A DNA stretch of 5,237 bases from an uncultured Clostridia bacterium (GTDB taxonomy: Bacteria; Bacillota; Clostridia; Oscillospirales; Acutalibacteraceae), in NCBI GenBank assembly GCA_946006915.1, contig CAMFZK010000076.1, positions 1 through 5,237 on the forward strand. The letters run 5' to 3'. The notes under the pieces are model-generated. The model saw only the letters and a list, made by a program, of their open reading frames with translations. It ran no database searches and had not been told where the DNA came from. Below, one piece after another: positions 1 to 5,185 of the stretch. Positions within the stretch are counted from its first letter, which is position 1. Each line of letters opens with the position of its first letter. The position numbers and the translations under genes are program-made.

Positions 1-43
1 ACAAGGAGTATCGTCGGCAGCGTCAGATGTGTATAAGAGACAG
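1..43 (+). other. Nextera/Illumina adapter with i5 index (not genomic)
   Basis: Bases 11-43 match the Nextera read-1 transposase adapter: a TCGTCGGCAGCGTC handle at 11-24 followed by the 19-base Tn5 mosaic end at 25-43, which ends in AAGAGACAG. Bases 3-10 (AAGGAGTA) match, from memory, Illumina i5 index S507/N507, and the leading AC fits the end of the P5 sequence. This is untrimmed library adapter left on the contig, not biology. The genomic insert starts at about base 44, so anything upstream of the sigma factor gene is cut off. Confidence 0.97.
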
Positions 44-107
44 ACATAGTACCAAAAATATTGTATTATATCATTACATTGTGAAGTAGTTATATTTTGG
101 AGCGTAA

Positions 108-671
108 ATGAGTATAAATTTTGTCGAAAATAACAATAAATTGACCGATGAAGAAATCATCACGGCTATAAATGACGGTGATTATCGGTTACTTTCGGTT
201 ATTATTGACCGCTATTTACCACTTATTATATGCCTCACAAAACAGTATTTGCCGGGTTCTCAGTCGGAAGATGCGGTACAAGAAGTAACCTTTGCATTTT
301 ATTCCGCAATAAAGAACTATGACAGCGAAAAATCTTCCTTTTCCACCTTTGCCACTACCTGTATTAAGCGTGCGGTTATTTCGCAAATAAGAAAAAACAA
401 TACCCAAAAAATTATACCGCAAGAGCTTATTACCTCTATTGAGGATGTGGAAATTACAGATTCTAACAGTCCCGAATCAATACTTATTGAAAAAGAAAAT
501 TACAAAGCACTTACCGAAACAATTAAACTTGAACTTTCCAATATGGAATTAAATGTGCTGGAATTATTTTTAGAGGGTAAAAGTTATTCTGATATTGCAA
601 AGAATTTAGGTATTACCGAAAAAGCGGTGGATAATGCGCTTGCACGAATACGAAAAAAGTTAAAAAAATAG
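108..671 (+). CDS. SigH-like sigma-70 family RNA polymerase sigma factor
   Basis: The 187-residue product directs RNA polymerase core to alternative promoters. Region 2 spans about residues 29-97: the core-binding helix carries EDAVQE (54-59) and the -10-reading part includes FSTFATTCIKRAVISQIRK (78-96). A linker of about 40 residues follows. Region 4 (about 135-187) ends in a helix-turn-helix, YSDIAKNLGITEKAVDNALA (160-179). Recalled from memory, B. subtilis SigH has a closely similar region 4 (LSDLE..VL.L.LDG.SY..I...L.....SIDNAL.R...KL), which is why I call this SigH-like rather than ECF. It is shorter than B. subtilis SigH (about 218 residues) and region 2.2 reads VQEVTFAFY where VQEGxIGLY is usual, so it may be a paralogue; I leave the symbol blank. 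The ATG follows GGAG (99-102) by 5 bases. In SigH systems this factor drives early sporulation genes; that role here is inferred. Its promoter cannot be judged because the adapter junction lies 64 bases upstream. Confidence 0.9.
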   Translation: MSINFVENNNKLTDEEIITAINDGDYRLLSVIIDRYLPLIICLTKQYLPGSQSEDAVQEVTFAFYSAIKNYDSEKSSFSTFATTCIKRAVISQIRKNNTQKIIPQELITSIEDVEITDSNSPESILIEKENYKALTETIKLELSNMELNVLELFLEGKSYSDIAKNLGITEKAVDNALARIRKKLKK

Positions 672-690
672 CGGTTTACACCGTTTTATA
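668..690 (+). terminator. Weak candidate terminator after the sigma factor gene
   Basis: CGGT (672-675) pairs with ACCG (680-683) around a TTAC loop, extended outward by a G-T wobble and an A-T pair, and is followed by TTTTATAT. It begins at the stop codon. The stem is short, so it may end only part of the transcription and let some continue into the zinc-ribbon gene. Confidence 0.35.
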
Positions 691-780
691 TGCCCATGTA
701 GTTTAAAAGAAGAACGTTGAAAACAAAGATGTCGGTGCAATTCCGTCCGGGGCTAATAAAGACCGAGAGAGGTAAAAAAC

Positions 781-1083
781 ATGTTTGAAGACAAGACACT
801 GGTTTGCAAAGACTGCGGAGAGGAATTTGTATTTACCGCAAGAGAACAGGAATTCTATGAATCTAAGGGCTTTGTAAACGAACCGCAACGTTGTAAACCC
901 TGCCGTGACAAGCGTAAAAATGCCGGCAGAGCACCCAGAGAATTGCATGAAGCAGTTTGTGCCGCTTGCGGAGGTGTTGCAAAGGTTCCTTTCATTCCCC
1001 GTGACGACCGTCCGGTGTACTGCAGCGAGTGCTTTGCAAAAATGAAAGAAGACACTACTGCAGAAGAAACCACCGAAGAATAA
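781..1083 (+). CDS. Tandem zinc-ribbon protein with CxxC-x17-CxxC module
   Basis: The 100-residue cytoplasmic protein has two four-cysteine sites. The first is C9-x2-C12 with C38-x2-C41, and the segment between them reads EFVFTAREQEFYESKGF, typical of the 'probable zinc-ribbon' family common in Clostridia and other bacteria. The second is C60-x2-C63, exactly 17 residues, then C81-x2-C84, with DRPVYCSECF at the end; this matches the CxxC-x17-CxxC family as I recall it. All eight cysteines are present, so two bound zinc ions are likely. The tail (90-100) is acidic and rich in Thr and Glu. No catalytic residues are visible, and the family's function is unknown to me; nucleic-acid or protein binding is a guess. 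The ATG is preceded by AGAGAGG (766-772) at 8 bases. A 109-base leader separates it from the sigma factor stop codon. Confidence 0.9.
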   Translation: MFEDKTLVCKDCGEEFVFTAREQEFYESKGFVNEPQRCKPCRDKRKNAGRAPRELHEAVCAACGGVAKVPFIPRDDRPVYCSECFAKMKEDTTAEETTEE

Positions 1084-1095
1084 TAGTTTCTAAAC

Positions 1096-1127
1096 AAAAA
1101 CTACCCCATTTTATGAGGTAGTTTTTT
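1096..1127. terminator. Bidirectional terminator between converging genes
   Basis: AAAAACTACC (1096-1105) pairs perfectly with GGTAGTTTTT (1117-1126). The inner part can add CAT/ATG around a TTT loop. The T-run on the right serves the plus-strand zinc-ribbon transcript. The A-run on the left becomes a T-run for the minus-strand greA transcript, whose stop codon lies only a few bases away at 1133-1135. Confidence 0.92.
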
Positions 1128-1132
1128 GTGAC

Positions 1133-1636
1133 TTAAAATTTCCTAATTTCAAGCGAGGAGTCATCCTCGCCTTTTTCAATTTTACGTATAACTATATAAT
1201 ATCCGTAATCGTCAAAAACTTTTACATAAATTCTGTCACCTAAATGCTTGCCTAAAATAGCGTTGCCGATGGGGGATTCTTTGCTTATTAACCCTTTCAT
1301 AGAGTTTTGGCGAAGGGTTGTTACAATACGCACCGTTTCTTCGCAGTCATCTTCTTCAATATAATAGGTCACGGTGTCAAACAAACCGATTTCGTCCTGA
1401 CAGCTTTTAGTATCTATTACAACAGCGGTTTTAATCATATTACGCAAATATCTTATACGGCTTTCGTTTTTGCCCCGTTCACGCTTTGCGGCGTGGTATT
1501 CCGCATTTTCGGACAAATCACCGAAACTGCGGGTAAATTTTACCTCTTCAAGAATTTTAGGTCTAACCGTACCGATGCGGTATTCAAGTTCTTCCTTTAG
1601 TTTTTCAATATCCACTTTAGTTAATTCATCGTACAT
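1133..1636 (-). CDS. greA: Transcription elongation factor GreA
   Basis: GreA inserts its coiled coil into the secondary channel of RNA polymerase and triggers cleavage of backtracked RNA so that stalled complexes can resume. Residues 8-75 form the N-terminal coiled coil. Its tip carries FGDLSENAEYHAAKRERG (38-55), with acidic D40 and E43 in the positions of the catalytic-stimulating Asp and Glu of E. coli GreA (D41, E44). The C-terminal FKBP-like domain (about 80-156) includes SPIGNAILGKHLGD (121-134), the family signature. At 167 residues it is slightly longer than the usual roughly 158 and ends in a charged tail (about 154-167). The ATG is preceded by GGTGAT (1640-1645), a modest ribosome site. 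It has its own promoter and terminator, so it is probably monocistronic. Confidence 0.96.
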   Translation of the reverse strand: MYDELTKVDIEKLKEELEYRIGTVRPKILEEVKFTRSFGDLSENAEYHAAKRERGKNESRIRYLRNMIKTAVVIDTKSCQDEIGLFDTVTYYIEEDDCEETVRIVTTLRQNSMKGLISKESPIGNAILGKHLGDRIYVKVFDDYGYYIVIRKIEKGEDDSSLEIRKF

Positions 1637-1651
1637 ATTATCACCGTTTGT

Positions 1652-1680
1652 ATTTTAACACAAATTAAACTTTTTTGCAA
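1652..1680 (-). promoter_or_regulatory. Sigma-A-type promoter of greA, extended -10
   Basis: On the minus strand TTGCAA (1675-1680) is separated by 17 bases from TAAAAT (1652-1657). A TG one base upstream of the -10 gives TGTTAAAAT, an extended -10. The start point would be near 1645, leaving a very short leader to the greA ATG at 1636, close to the GGTGAT ribosome site at 1640-1645. Confidence 0.7.
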
Positions 1681-1717
1681 AATAAAAATTGTGCAAAGCA
1701 ATATGCCTTACACAATT
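1681..1717 (-). terminator. Terminator of the SpoIIQ-like gene
   Basis: AATTGTG (1687-1693) pairs with CACAATT (1711-1717). Inside, AA/TT and GCA/TGC continue the stem across two single mismatches to an ATA loop. Read on the minus strand, the stem is followed by TTTTTATTTT, as expected for a Rho-independent terminator. It lies about 50 bases after the stop codon of the M23 gene and directly before the greA promoter, insulating the two. Confidence 0.82.
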
Positions 1718-1765
1718 CTTAAAATGCCCCTAAACGAAAATGTAAACATTTTTTCCGAGGGCAGG

Positions 1766-2470
1766 TTACTCGAACAAACTTAAAATAGATATCGGTTGGG
1801 AGTTTTTATATGCTTCAAGGTGAATATGGCTTTGTTCGGTACATTCGCTCGGTATTTCGGTTACTGTGCCTAAATTGTCACCCGTTTTTACGGTGTCGCC
1901 GTTTTTTACATTAACATTTTTAAGGGACGAATATTTAATTACAAGCCCTTCGCCGTGGTCTATTGTTACAACCGTGCCGTAGGTTGCGGTTTGCTCTACC
2001 GATTCTACCTTACCGTCGGTGCAGGCGGTTACAACTGTACCCTCTTTGCAGGAAATATCAACCGCACCGTGTATACGCATATCTCCGTAAGTTTCGGAAT
2101 ACTGTAATGCAGTCAAACTGAAATCTTTTAAAATTTCGCCGTTTACGGGCATTGAATACGCTTTTTGGGGTTTTGGCTCTTCTACGGGAACATCCTGTTT
2201 TTCCTCTGCGGTGGGTGTTGTAGGTGTTACGTTTTCAATACCTTCAGACGGTGTGGTATTTGGGTTTGTGTTTTCATTATATGACAGGTTGTTGTTATTA
2301 TATTCATTGTTTTGGCTGCTGTTATTCCCGGTATTGGGTTTCGTCTCGGTCTCGGCCATATTCGAAAAAGCCGCCCAAGCGGCAATGCCTATTACTAAAA
2401 GACATACTGCTAAAACAATATAAAAAGCGGAATTTCCTCTTTTTTTAGAGGAATCTTCGGTATATTTCAT
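1766..2470 (-). CDS. spoIIQ: SpoIIQ-like membrane-anchored M23 (LytM) protein
   Basis: Counting from the upstream ATG (2476), the protein has a basic N-terminus, one membrane helix (about 17-38), a low-complexity Asn/Thr/Pro/Glu linker (about 41-106) and an M23/LytM domain (about 108-236). The domain begins MPVNGEILKDFS and has YSETYGDMRIHGAVDIS, giving zinc motif HxxxD (H136, D140), and SHIHLE, giving HxH (H217, H219). The position of the extra histidine in many active M23 enzymes (YxHL) is Ser184 (KYSSL), as in SpoIIQ proteins I remember. In sporulation SpoIIQ sits in the forespore membrane and contacts SpoIIIAH of the mother cell across the engulfing septum; applying that here is inference, supported by a sigma-F-like promoter upstream. 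I chose the second ATG (2470): AAAGGA lies 8 bases before it but only 2 before the first. It could instead be another M23 endopeptidase. M23 fold about 0.95, SpoIIQ identity about 0.65. Confidence 0.85.
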   Translation of the reverse strand: MKYTEDSSKKRGNSAFYIVLAVCLLVIGIAAWAAFSNMAETETKPNTGNNSSQNNEYNNNNLSYNENTNPNTTPSEGIENVTPTTPTAEEKQDVPVEEPKPQKAYSMPVNGEILKDFSLTALQYSETYGDMRIHGAVDISCKEGTVVTACTDGKVESVEQTATYGTVVTIDHGEGLVIKYSSLKNVNVKNGDTVKTGDNLGTVTEIPSECTEQSHIHLEAYKNSQPISILSLFE

Positions 2471-2478
2471 AATCATCT

Positions 2479-2484
2479 TCCTTT
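2479..2484 (-). promoter_or_regulatory. Ribosome binding site deciding the SpoIIQ-like start
   Basis: The minus strand reads AAAGGA, then AG, ATG (2476), ATT, ATG (2470). Spacing is 8 bases to the second ATG but only 2 to the first, so translation should begin at 2470, dropping the first two residues of the longer reading. Confidence 0.7.
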
Positions 2485-2490
2485 CGCAAA

Positions 2491-2520
2491 TATTATTGAC
2501 AAAAAGGACAAATTATATTC
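2491..2520 (-). promoter_or_regulatory. Sigma-F-like (forespore) promoter of the SpoIIQ-like gene
   Basis: On the minus strand GAATA (2516-2520), a 15-base spacer and GTCAATAATA (2491-2500) match the sigma-F consensus as I recall it (GYWTA, 15, GGNRANANTW) at 4 of 5 and all but one of the specified -10 positions. Shifted by 3 bases, AATAATA also fits the sigma-G -10 (CATNMTA) at 6 of 7. spoIIQ is a classic sigma-F target, which agrees. One caution: the start point would fall near 2484, placing the ribosome site at the extreme 5' end of the transcript. TATAAT at 2512-2517 has no good -35. Confidence 0.5.
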
Positions 2521-2561
2521 TTTAAAAAATTTTAAAATTCGTTCATAAAATGGTAATTATT

Positions 2562-2627
2562 TTAGTGTATTATATGCTTGTACCGAAAAGGAAGCCGCAT
2601 CCGTTTTGGTATATTTCTTAAAAACAT
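2562..2627 (-). CDS. Possible 21-residue basic peptide
   Basis: An ATG at 2625-2627 opens 21 codons ending at TAA (2562-2564). GAGGAG (2639-2644) lies 11 bases upstream, a little far. The peptide starts MFLRNIPKRMRLPF and ends RYKHIIH; it is strongly basic and has no membrane segment. The start codon lies in a perfect hairpin (2613-2636) and much of the coding part in a second one (2581-2611). No promoter is evident, and the lipoprotein terminator is just upstream, so chance is a real possibility. I do not recognise it. Confidence 0.2.
   Translation of the reverse strand: MFLRNIPKRMRLPFRYKHIIH
2581..2611. repeat. Inverted repeat (imperfect hairpin)
   Basis: TACCGAAA (2581-2588) pairs with TTTTGGTA (2604-2611), including one G-T wobble. 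After an A/G mismatch, GGA/TCC continues the stem to the loop AGCCGCA. It stands alone from any T-run, so it is not a terminator; it may be part of an untranslated RNA on either strand. Confidence 0.6.
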
Positions 2628-2636
2628 TTAAGAAAT
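2613..2636. repeat. Perfect 10-bp inverted repeat
   Basis: ATTTCTTAAA (2613-2622) and TTTAAGAAAT (2627-2636) are exact reverse complements around an AACA loop. It directly follows the previous hairpin and precedes the palindrome CCTTATAAGG (2650-2659) and the terminator, giving a dense array of dyad symmetries in a non-coding gap. Confidence 0.7.
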
Positions 2637-2657
2637 TTCTCCTCAAACCCCTTATAA

Positions 2658-2690
2658 GGAAAAGAACCGCAGTTTTGCGGTTCTTTTTCT
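2658..2690. terminator. Terminator ending the DUF6106-nnr-lipoprotein operon
   Basis: GAACCGCA (2664-2671) pairs perfectly with TGCGGTTC (2676-2683) around GTTT, extended by A-T pairs at both sides to about 14 pairs. The minus-strand operon enters it right at the lipoprotein stop codon (2689-2691). The plus-strand side has the longer T-rich tail (TTTTTCTATTTTAT), so it works in both directions and may also end an unrecognised plus-strand transcript from the 2480-2660 gap. Confidence 0.9.
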
Positions 2691-3168
2691 ATTTTATGGT
2701 AGCATTTTTAATTTTTGCATTAAAATATGGTGATGTAATTTCAATAGGCAATCCTGTGGCACCCATATACATTTTAAGGTTTGTACCGTCTATATTTTGG
2801 TTTACATAATATTTATCGCCGCTTTTTAAAACCTCCAAATTATCAGCCGAAAAAAGTTTATAAATAATATCAGCAGCCGAAAATTCCGGCAAACCGTTAT
2901 CAATACTGTGAGTTATTCCGTTATACTCGGCAGTAACTGTGTTTGCACAGTAGGTTATTTTAAGCCCTAAAAGCGGTTCGGGGGTTAAAAATTCAATACC
3001 TGTATCGCCGTTTTTTGCAATATCCACCTTACATTCGTAACTTTCGTTATAGTATTTTATAGAGCAATTAAAACAAATTCCTTTTGTAACGGGGGTTGTG
3101 TTACTTGCTTTAGAACTGCAAGAGCAAAGGAAAAACAACGGCAAAATAATGCAAAAAATTTTTTTCAA
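2689..3168 (-). CDS. Small lipoprotein, function unknown (possibly LolA-like fold)
   Basis: The 159-residue precursor has a lipoprotein signal peptide: a basic start (MKKIF), a hydrophobic core (about 5-14) and the lipobox L14-C15-S16-C17, so Cys17 would be lipidated and the protein tethered outside the membrane. The mature part (18-159) alternates short hydrophobic and polar stretches, suggesting beta-strands. The stretch YKLFSADNLEVLKSGDKYYV and the end GLPIEITSPYFNAKIKN remind me of LolA/LolB-like lipoproteins of Firmicutes; this is a weak resemblance, not an assignment. Cysteines at 32, 35, 46 and 74 could form disulfides. The start is TTG (3166-3168) with AAGGGAG (3178-3184) 9 bases upstream and no ATG nearby. 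The ribosome site overlaps the nnr stop codon, so it is translated as the last gene of that operon. Confidence 0.85.
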   Translation of the reverse strand: MKKIFCIILPLFFLCSCSSKASNTTPVTKGICFNCSIKYYNESYECKVDIAKNGDTGIEFLTPEPLLGLKITYCANTVTAEYNGITHSIDNGLPEFSAADIIYKLFSADNLEVLKSGDKYYVNQNIDGTNLKMYMGATGLPIEITSPYFNAKIKNATIK

Positions 3169-3177
3169 AACCGAACA

Positions 3178-3184
3178 CTCCCTT
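3178..3184 (-). promoter_or_regulatory. Ribosome binding site supporting a TTG start
   Basis: AAGGGAG on the minus strand overlaps the TAA of nnr (3183-3185) and lies 9 bases before the TTG of the lipoprotein gene. It fixes the start at this rare codon, in agreement with the complete signal peptide that follows. Confidence 0.75.
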
Positions 3185-4628
3185 AAAGTGCTTCGATTAT
3201 ATCTGAAGGAAGTAGTGCTTCTTCACCCAAAATTTTTGTCTTTTGGTCTGCCGCATCACCGTGGATATAAACCGCCGATTTAAGTGCTTCGCAAATAGGA
3301 ATACCTTGCGCTATTTTAGAAACGATAATTCCCGCAAGCACATCACCGCTGCCGCCTGTTGCAAGACCGGGATTTCCGTTCATATTAAAGAAAACTTCCG
3401 AATCGGGTGTGCAAACAATGGTATTAGCACCTTTTAGCACTAAATAGCAGTTATATTCTTTTGCAAAGGTTATTGCGGTGTTTACTCGGTCGGACTCAAC
3501 TTCTGCGGTAGTTTTTTTGCAAAGCCGTGCCATTTCGGCAGGGTGTGGGGTTAATATAATCGGAGCATTTGCCTTTTTAAGTAATTCTATGTTGCGGGAT
3601 AAGGCATTTATGCCATCGGCATCAATAATAAGCGGAATATTTGTGTTTAAAATCAACTTTTTAAGCAGTTTTTCGGTAGATTTAGTATTTTTCATACCCG
3701 GACCGAAAAGTATTGCGGTTGCTTTTTCGGTTACTTTTTTTATGTTAATATTGGAAGAAAGCGAACCATTTAAAGTTTGTCTAACGGGTACGCAAACCGC
3801 TTCCGGAACCGAGACAGTAAAGGGTTTATAAAGTCCCTTGCACAAAACGCATTTTGCAATACCTACACCGCTTCTTAAACACGCCTTTGCCGATAAAATA
3901 GCGGCACCTAACATACCGTAACTTCCGCAAAACAAAACGGCAGTACCGTAAGTGCCTTTGTGGGAATTATGTTTTCTCTTTATCGGTTTTGGTTGTTCTA
4001 TTGTCTCAAAAACAAAATCTTTAGGGGTAATTCCAATGTCGGCAACAGTTACATTACCGCAGTAATCGGTAGCGGGCGGTAACATAAAACAGGGCTTTAG
4101 AGCAATAAAAGTAATTGTTAAATCGGCGTTTATGCAACTTCCTAAAATTTTTCCGTTATCGCAGTTAATACCGGACGGAATATCAACCGAAATACGAACA
4201 GCGTTAGCGGAATTTATTCTTTCTATCAAGCATATAATTTCTTTGCCTAGTTCACGGTTAAGACCGATACCGAAAAGAGCGTCTATTATAATATCGTAAT
4301 TATCTTCAAAATTTTCGGTAATTTTAATTCCGCAAAGGTTATTAAAGTAAAATTTTGCGGTTTCTGTTTTCGGCTCGCCTAACGGGATAATAACAGTCAC
4401 ATCAAAGCCGTTATCCTTTAAATTTTGTGAGATTACAAACCCGTCACCGCCGTTGTTTCCGCTACCACAAACCACGGCAATTTTTTTACCCTTAAGGTTG
4501 TAGTTATTCTTTATAACCTCAAATGCCGTATCACCTGCGGTTTTCATAAGTTCCTTAAAAGAAAAAATGCCGCTTTTGACAGCATTTTCCTCATGACTTT
4601 TTATTAAAGCCCGTGTTAATACTTTCAT
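3183..4628 (-). CDS. nnr: Bifunctional NAD(P)H-hydrate epimerase / ADP-dependent dehydratase
   Basis: This repairs NADH and NADPH that have become hydrated. The N-terminal epimerase interconverts R- and S-hydrates and the C-terminal dehydratase restores the S-form using ADP. The 481 residues fit the usual two-domain fusion. The YjeF-N domain (1 to about 210) shows CGSGNNGGDGFV (54-65), DALFGIGL (116-123) and VDIPSGI (148-154) followed by K178 in ALKP. The ribokinase-like YjeF-C domain (about 220-481) shows HKGTYG (223-228), FGPGM (308-312), DADGINAL (336-343), TPHPAEMARL (360-369), LKG (398-400) and the hallmark NPGLATGGSGDVLAG (419-433) with likely catalytic D429. No key motif is missing. 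The ATG has AAGGAT (4637-4642) 8 bases upstream, overlapping the previous gene's stop codon. It lies between a membrane protein and a lipoprotein gene in one operon. Confidence 0.97.
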   Translation of the reverse strand: MKVLTRALIKSHEENAVKSGIFSFKELMKTAGDTAFEVIKNNYNLKGKKIAVVCGSGNNGGDGFVISQNLKDNGFDVTVIIPLGEPKTETAKFYFNNLCGIKITENFEDNYDIIIDALFGIGLNRELGKEIICLIERINSANAVRISVDIPSGINCDNGKILGSCINADLTITFIALKPCFMLPPATDYCGNVTVADIGITPKDFVFETIEQPKPIKRKHNSHKGTYGTAVLFCGSYGMLGAAILSAKACLRSGVGIAKCVLCKGLYKPFTVSVPEAVCVPVRQTLNGSLSSNINIKKVTEKATAILFGPGMKNTKSTEKLLKKLILNTNIPLIIDADGINALSRNIELLKKANAPIILTPHPAEMARLCKKTTAEVESDRVNTAITFAKEYNCYLVLKGANTIVCTPDSEVFFNMNGNPGLATGGSGDVLAGIIVSKIAQGIPICEALKSAVYIHGDAADQKTKILGEEALLPSDIIEAL

Positions 4629-4640
4629 AGCGGCACATCC

Positions 4641-5153
4641 TTATTTAAACGCAGTATTTGAAATGAATTTGGGAACAAATTTAATAATTGCCGATTTTAT
4701 TTTATCATTAGGGGAGAAGACAAGGTAAGATGCTTTACCGCCGTCTTTTTCGGCAACCATTAAGTAAGCGTTATCGTCGTTTTGATTGCAAGCAAAAACA
4801 ACTTCTTTTGCGTCAATGTTATTTAAAATATTGGGTGTGTATTTTTCTAAACGGGTTACATTCGGAAGTTCAAAACTTAAAACCCTTTTTCGGCTTGATT
4901 TATTTACAATTTTATCAATATCCATACTGCCGTTTGTTATAATGTATTCGAATTCAATGTTAAAAAGCGATGAAAGTTTATAAGCGCCGTAAATAATACC
5001 GGCAATAATCAAAATGAAAAAAGCACCTAAATATCCCGAAAATAGGAAAACGGTAAAAGAGAGCAGTAATGCCAAAAACCAAATTCCCAAAACACCGGCA
5101 ATTGATTTACCGTTTTTCTTTATACCTATTATTTGTTCAAAAAAAGTATCCAT
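4641..5153 (-). CDS. Two-helix membrane protein, DUF6106-like
   Basis: Read from the ATG at 5153, this 170-residue protein begins MDTFFEQIIGIKKNGKSIAG, has two closely spaced membrane helices (about 20-38 and 41-59), and then a soluble domain (about 62-170) starting NIEFEYIITNGSMDIDKIVN and containing SRKRVLSFEL. This layout matches the clostridial DUF6106 family as I remember it. The soluble part could have a PH-like fold, which is inference from the strand-rich pattern. Function is unknown. An in-frame GTG at 5178-5180 would add nine residues, but it has no ribosome site and lies at the expected transcription start of the promoter upstream. AAGAGG (5161-5166) sits 7 bases before the ATG, so I prefer 5153. 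It is the first gene of the operon with nnr (12-base gap) and the lipoprotein gene. Confidence 0.85.
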   Translation of the reverse strand: MDTFFEQIIGIKKNGKSIAGVLGIWFLALLLSFTVFLFSGYLGAFFILIIAGIIYGAYKLSSLFNIEFEYIITNGSMDIDKIVNKSSRKRVLSFELPNVTRLEKYTPNILNNIDAKEVVFACNQNDDNAYLMVAEKDGGKASYLVFSPNDKIKSAIIKFVPKFISNTAFK

Positions 5154-5160
5154 AAAACTA

Positions 5161-5166
5161 CCTCTT
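5161..5166 (-). promoter_or_regulatory. Ribosome binding site deciding the DUF6106-like start
   Basis: AAGAGG on the minus strand lies 7 bases before ATG 5151-5153. The alternative GTG at 5178-5180 has only AT-rich sequence and the -10 box upstream. Confidence 0.8.
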
Positions 5167-5185
5167 GTAAAAATTTTCACAATTT

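Noticed and set aside
11..43. Tn5 transposon end or integrated mobile element
   Set aside because: The mosaic end is joined to the Nextera read-1 handle and an index, and no transposase or resistance gene follows; it is library adapter.
64..69. Promoter -10 (TATTAT) for the sigma factor gene
   Set aside because: The matching -35 position falls on the adapter junction, so it cannot be judged.
731..772. Cobalamin riboswitch (GGTGCAATTCCG resembles the GGTGNAANTCC box)
   Set aside because: The other conserved boxes and the following regulatory hairpin are missing, the leader is too short, and the downstream gene has no link to cobalamin.
1737..1752. Second terminator hairpin after the SpoIIQ-like gene (AAAATG/CATTTT)
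   Set aside because: The stem is only A/T plus one G-C pair, and the minus-strand tail is not a clean T-run; the 1681-1717 hairpin is far better.
2568..2573. Plus-strand promoter (TATTAT) for a small RNA ending at 2690
   Set aside because: No acceptable -35 at 16-18 bases; the nearest candidate, TTCATA, is 20 bases away.
2581..2611. SRP RNA apical loop (GGAAGC near a stem)
   Set aside because: The conserved GGAAGCAGCC asymmetric loop context is absent and the flanks do not fold like 4.5S or scRNA.
3478..3831. 117-codon plus-strand reading frame
   Set aside because: It lies wholly antisense to the well-conserved dehydratase domain of nnr, with no ribosome site or family resemblance.
5154..5180. 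Longer DUF6106-like protein starting at GTG 5178-5180
   Set aside because: No ribosome site, and the predicted transcription start is at about this point; ATG 5151-5153 has AAGAGG at 7 bases.
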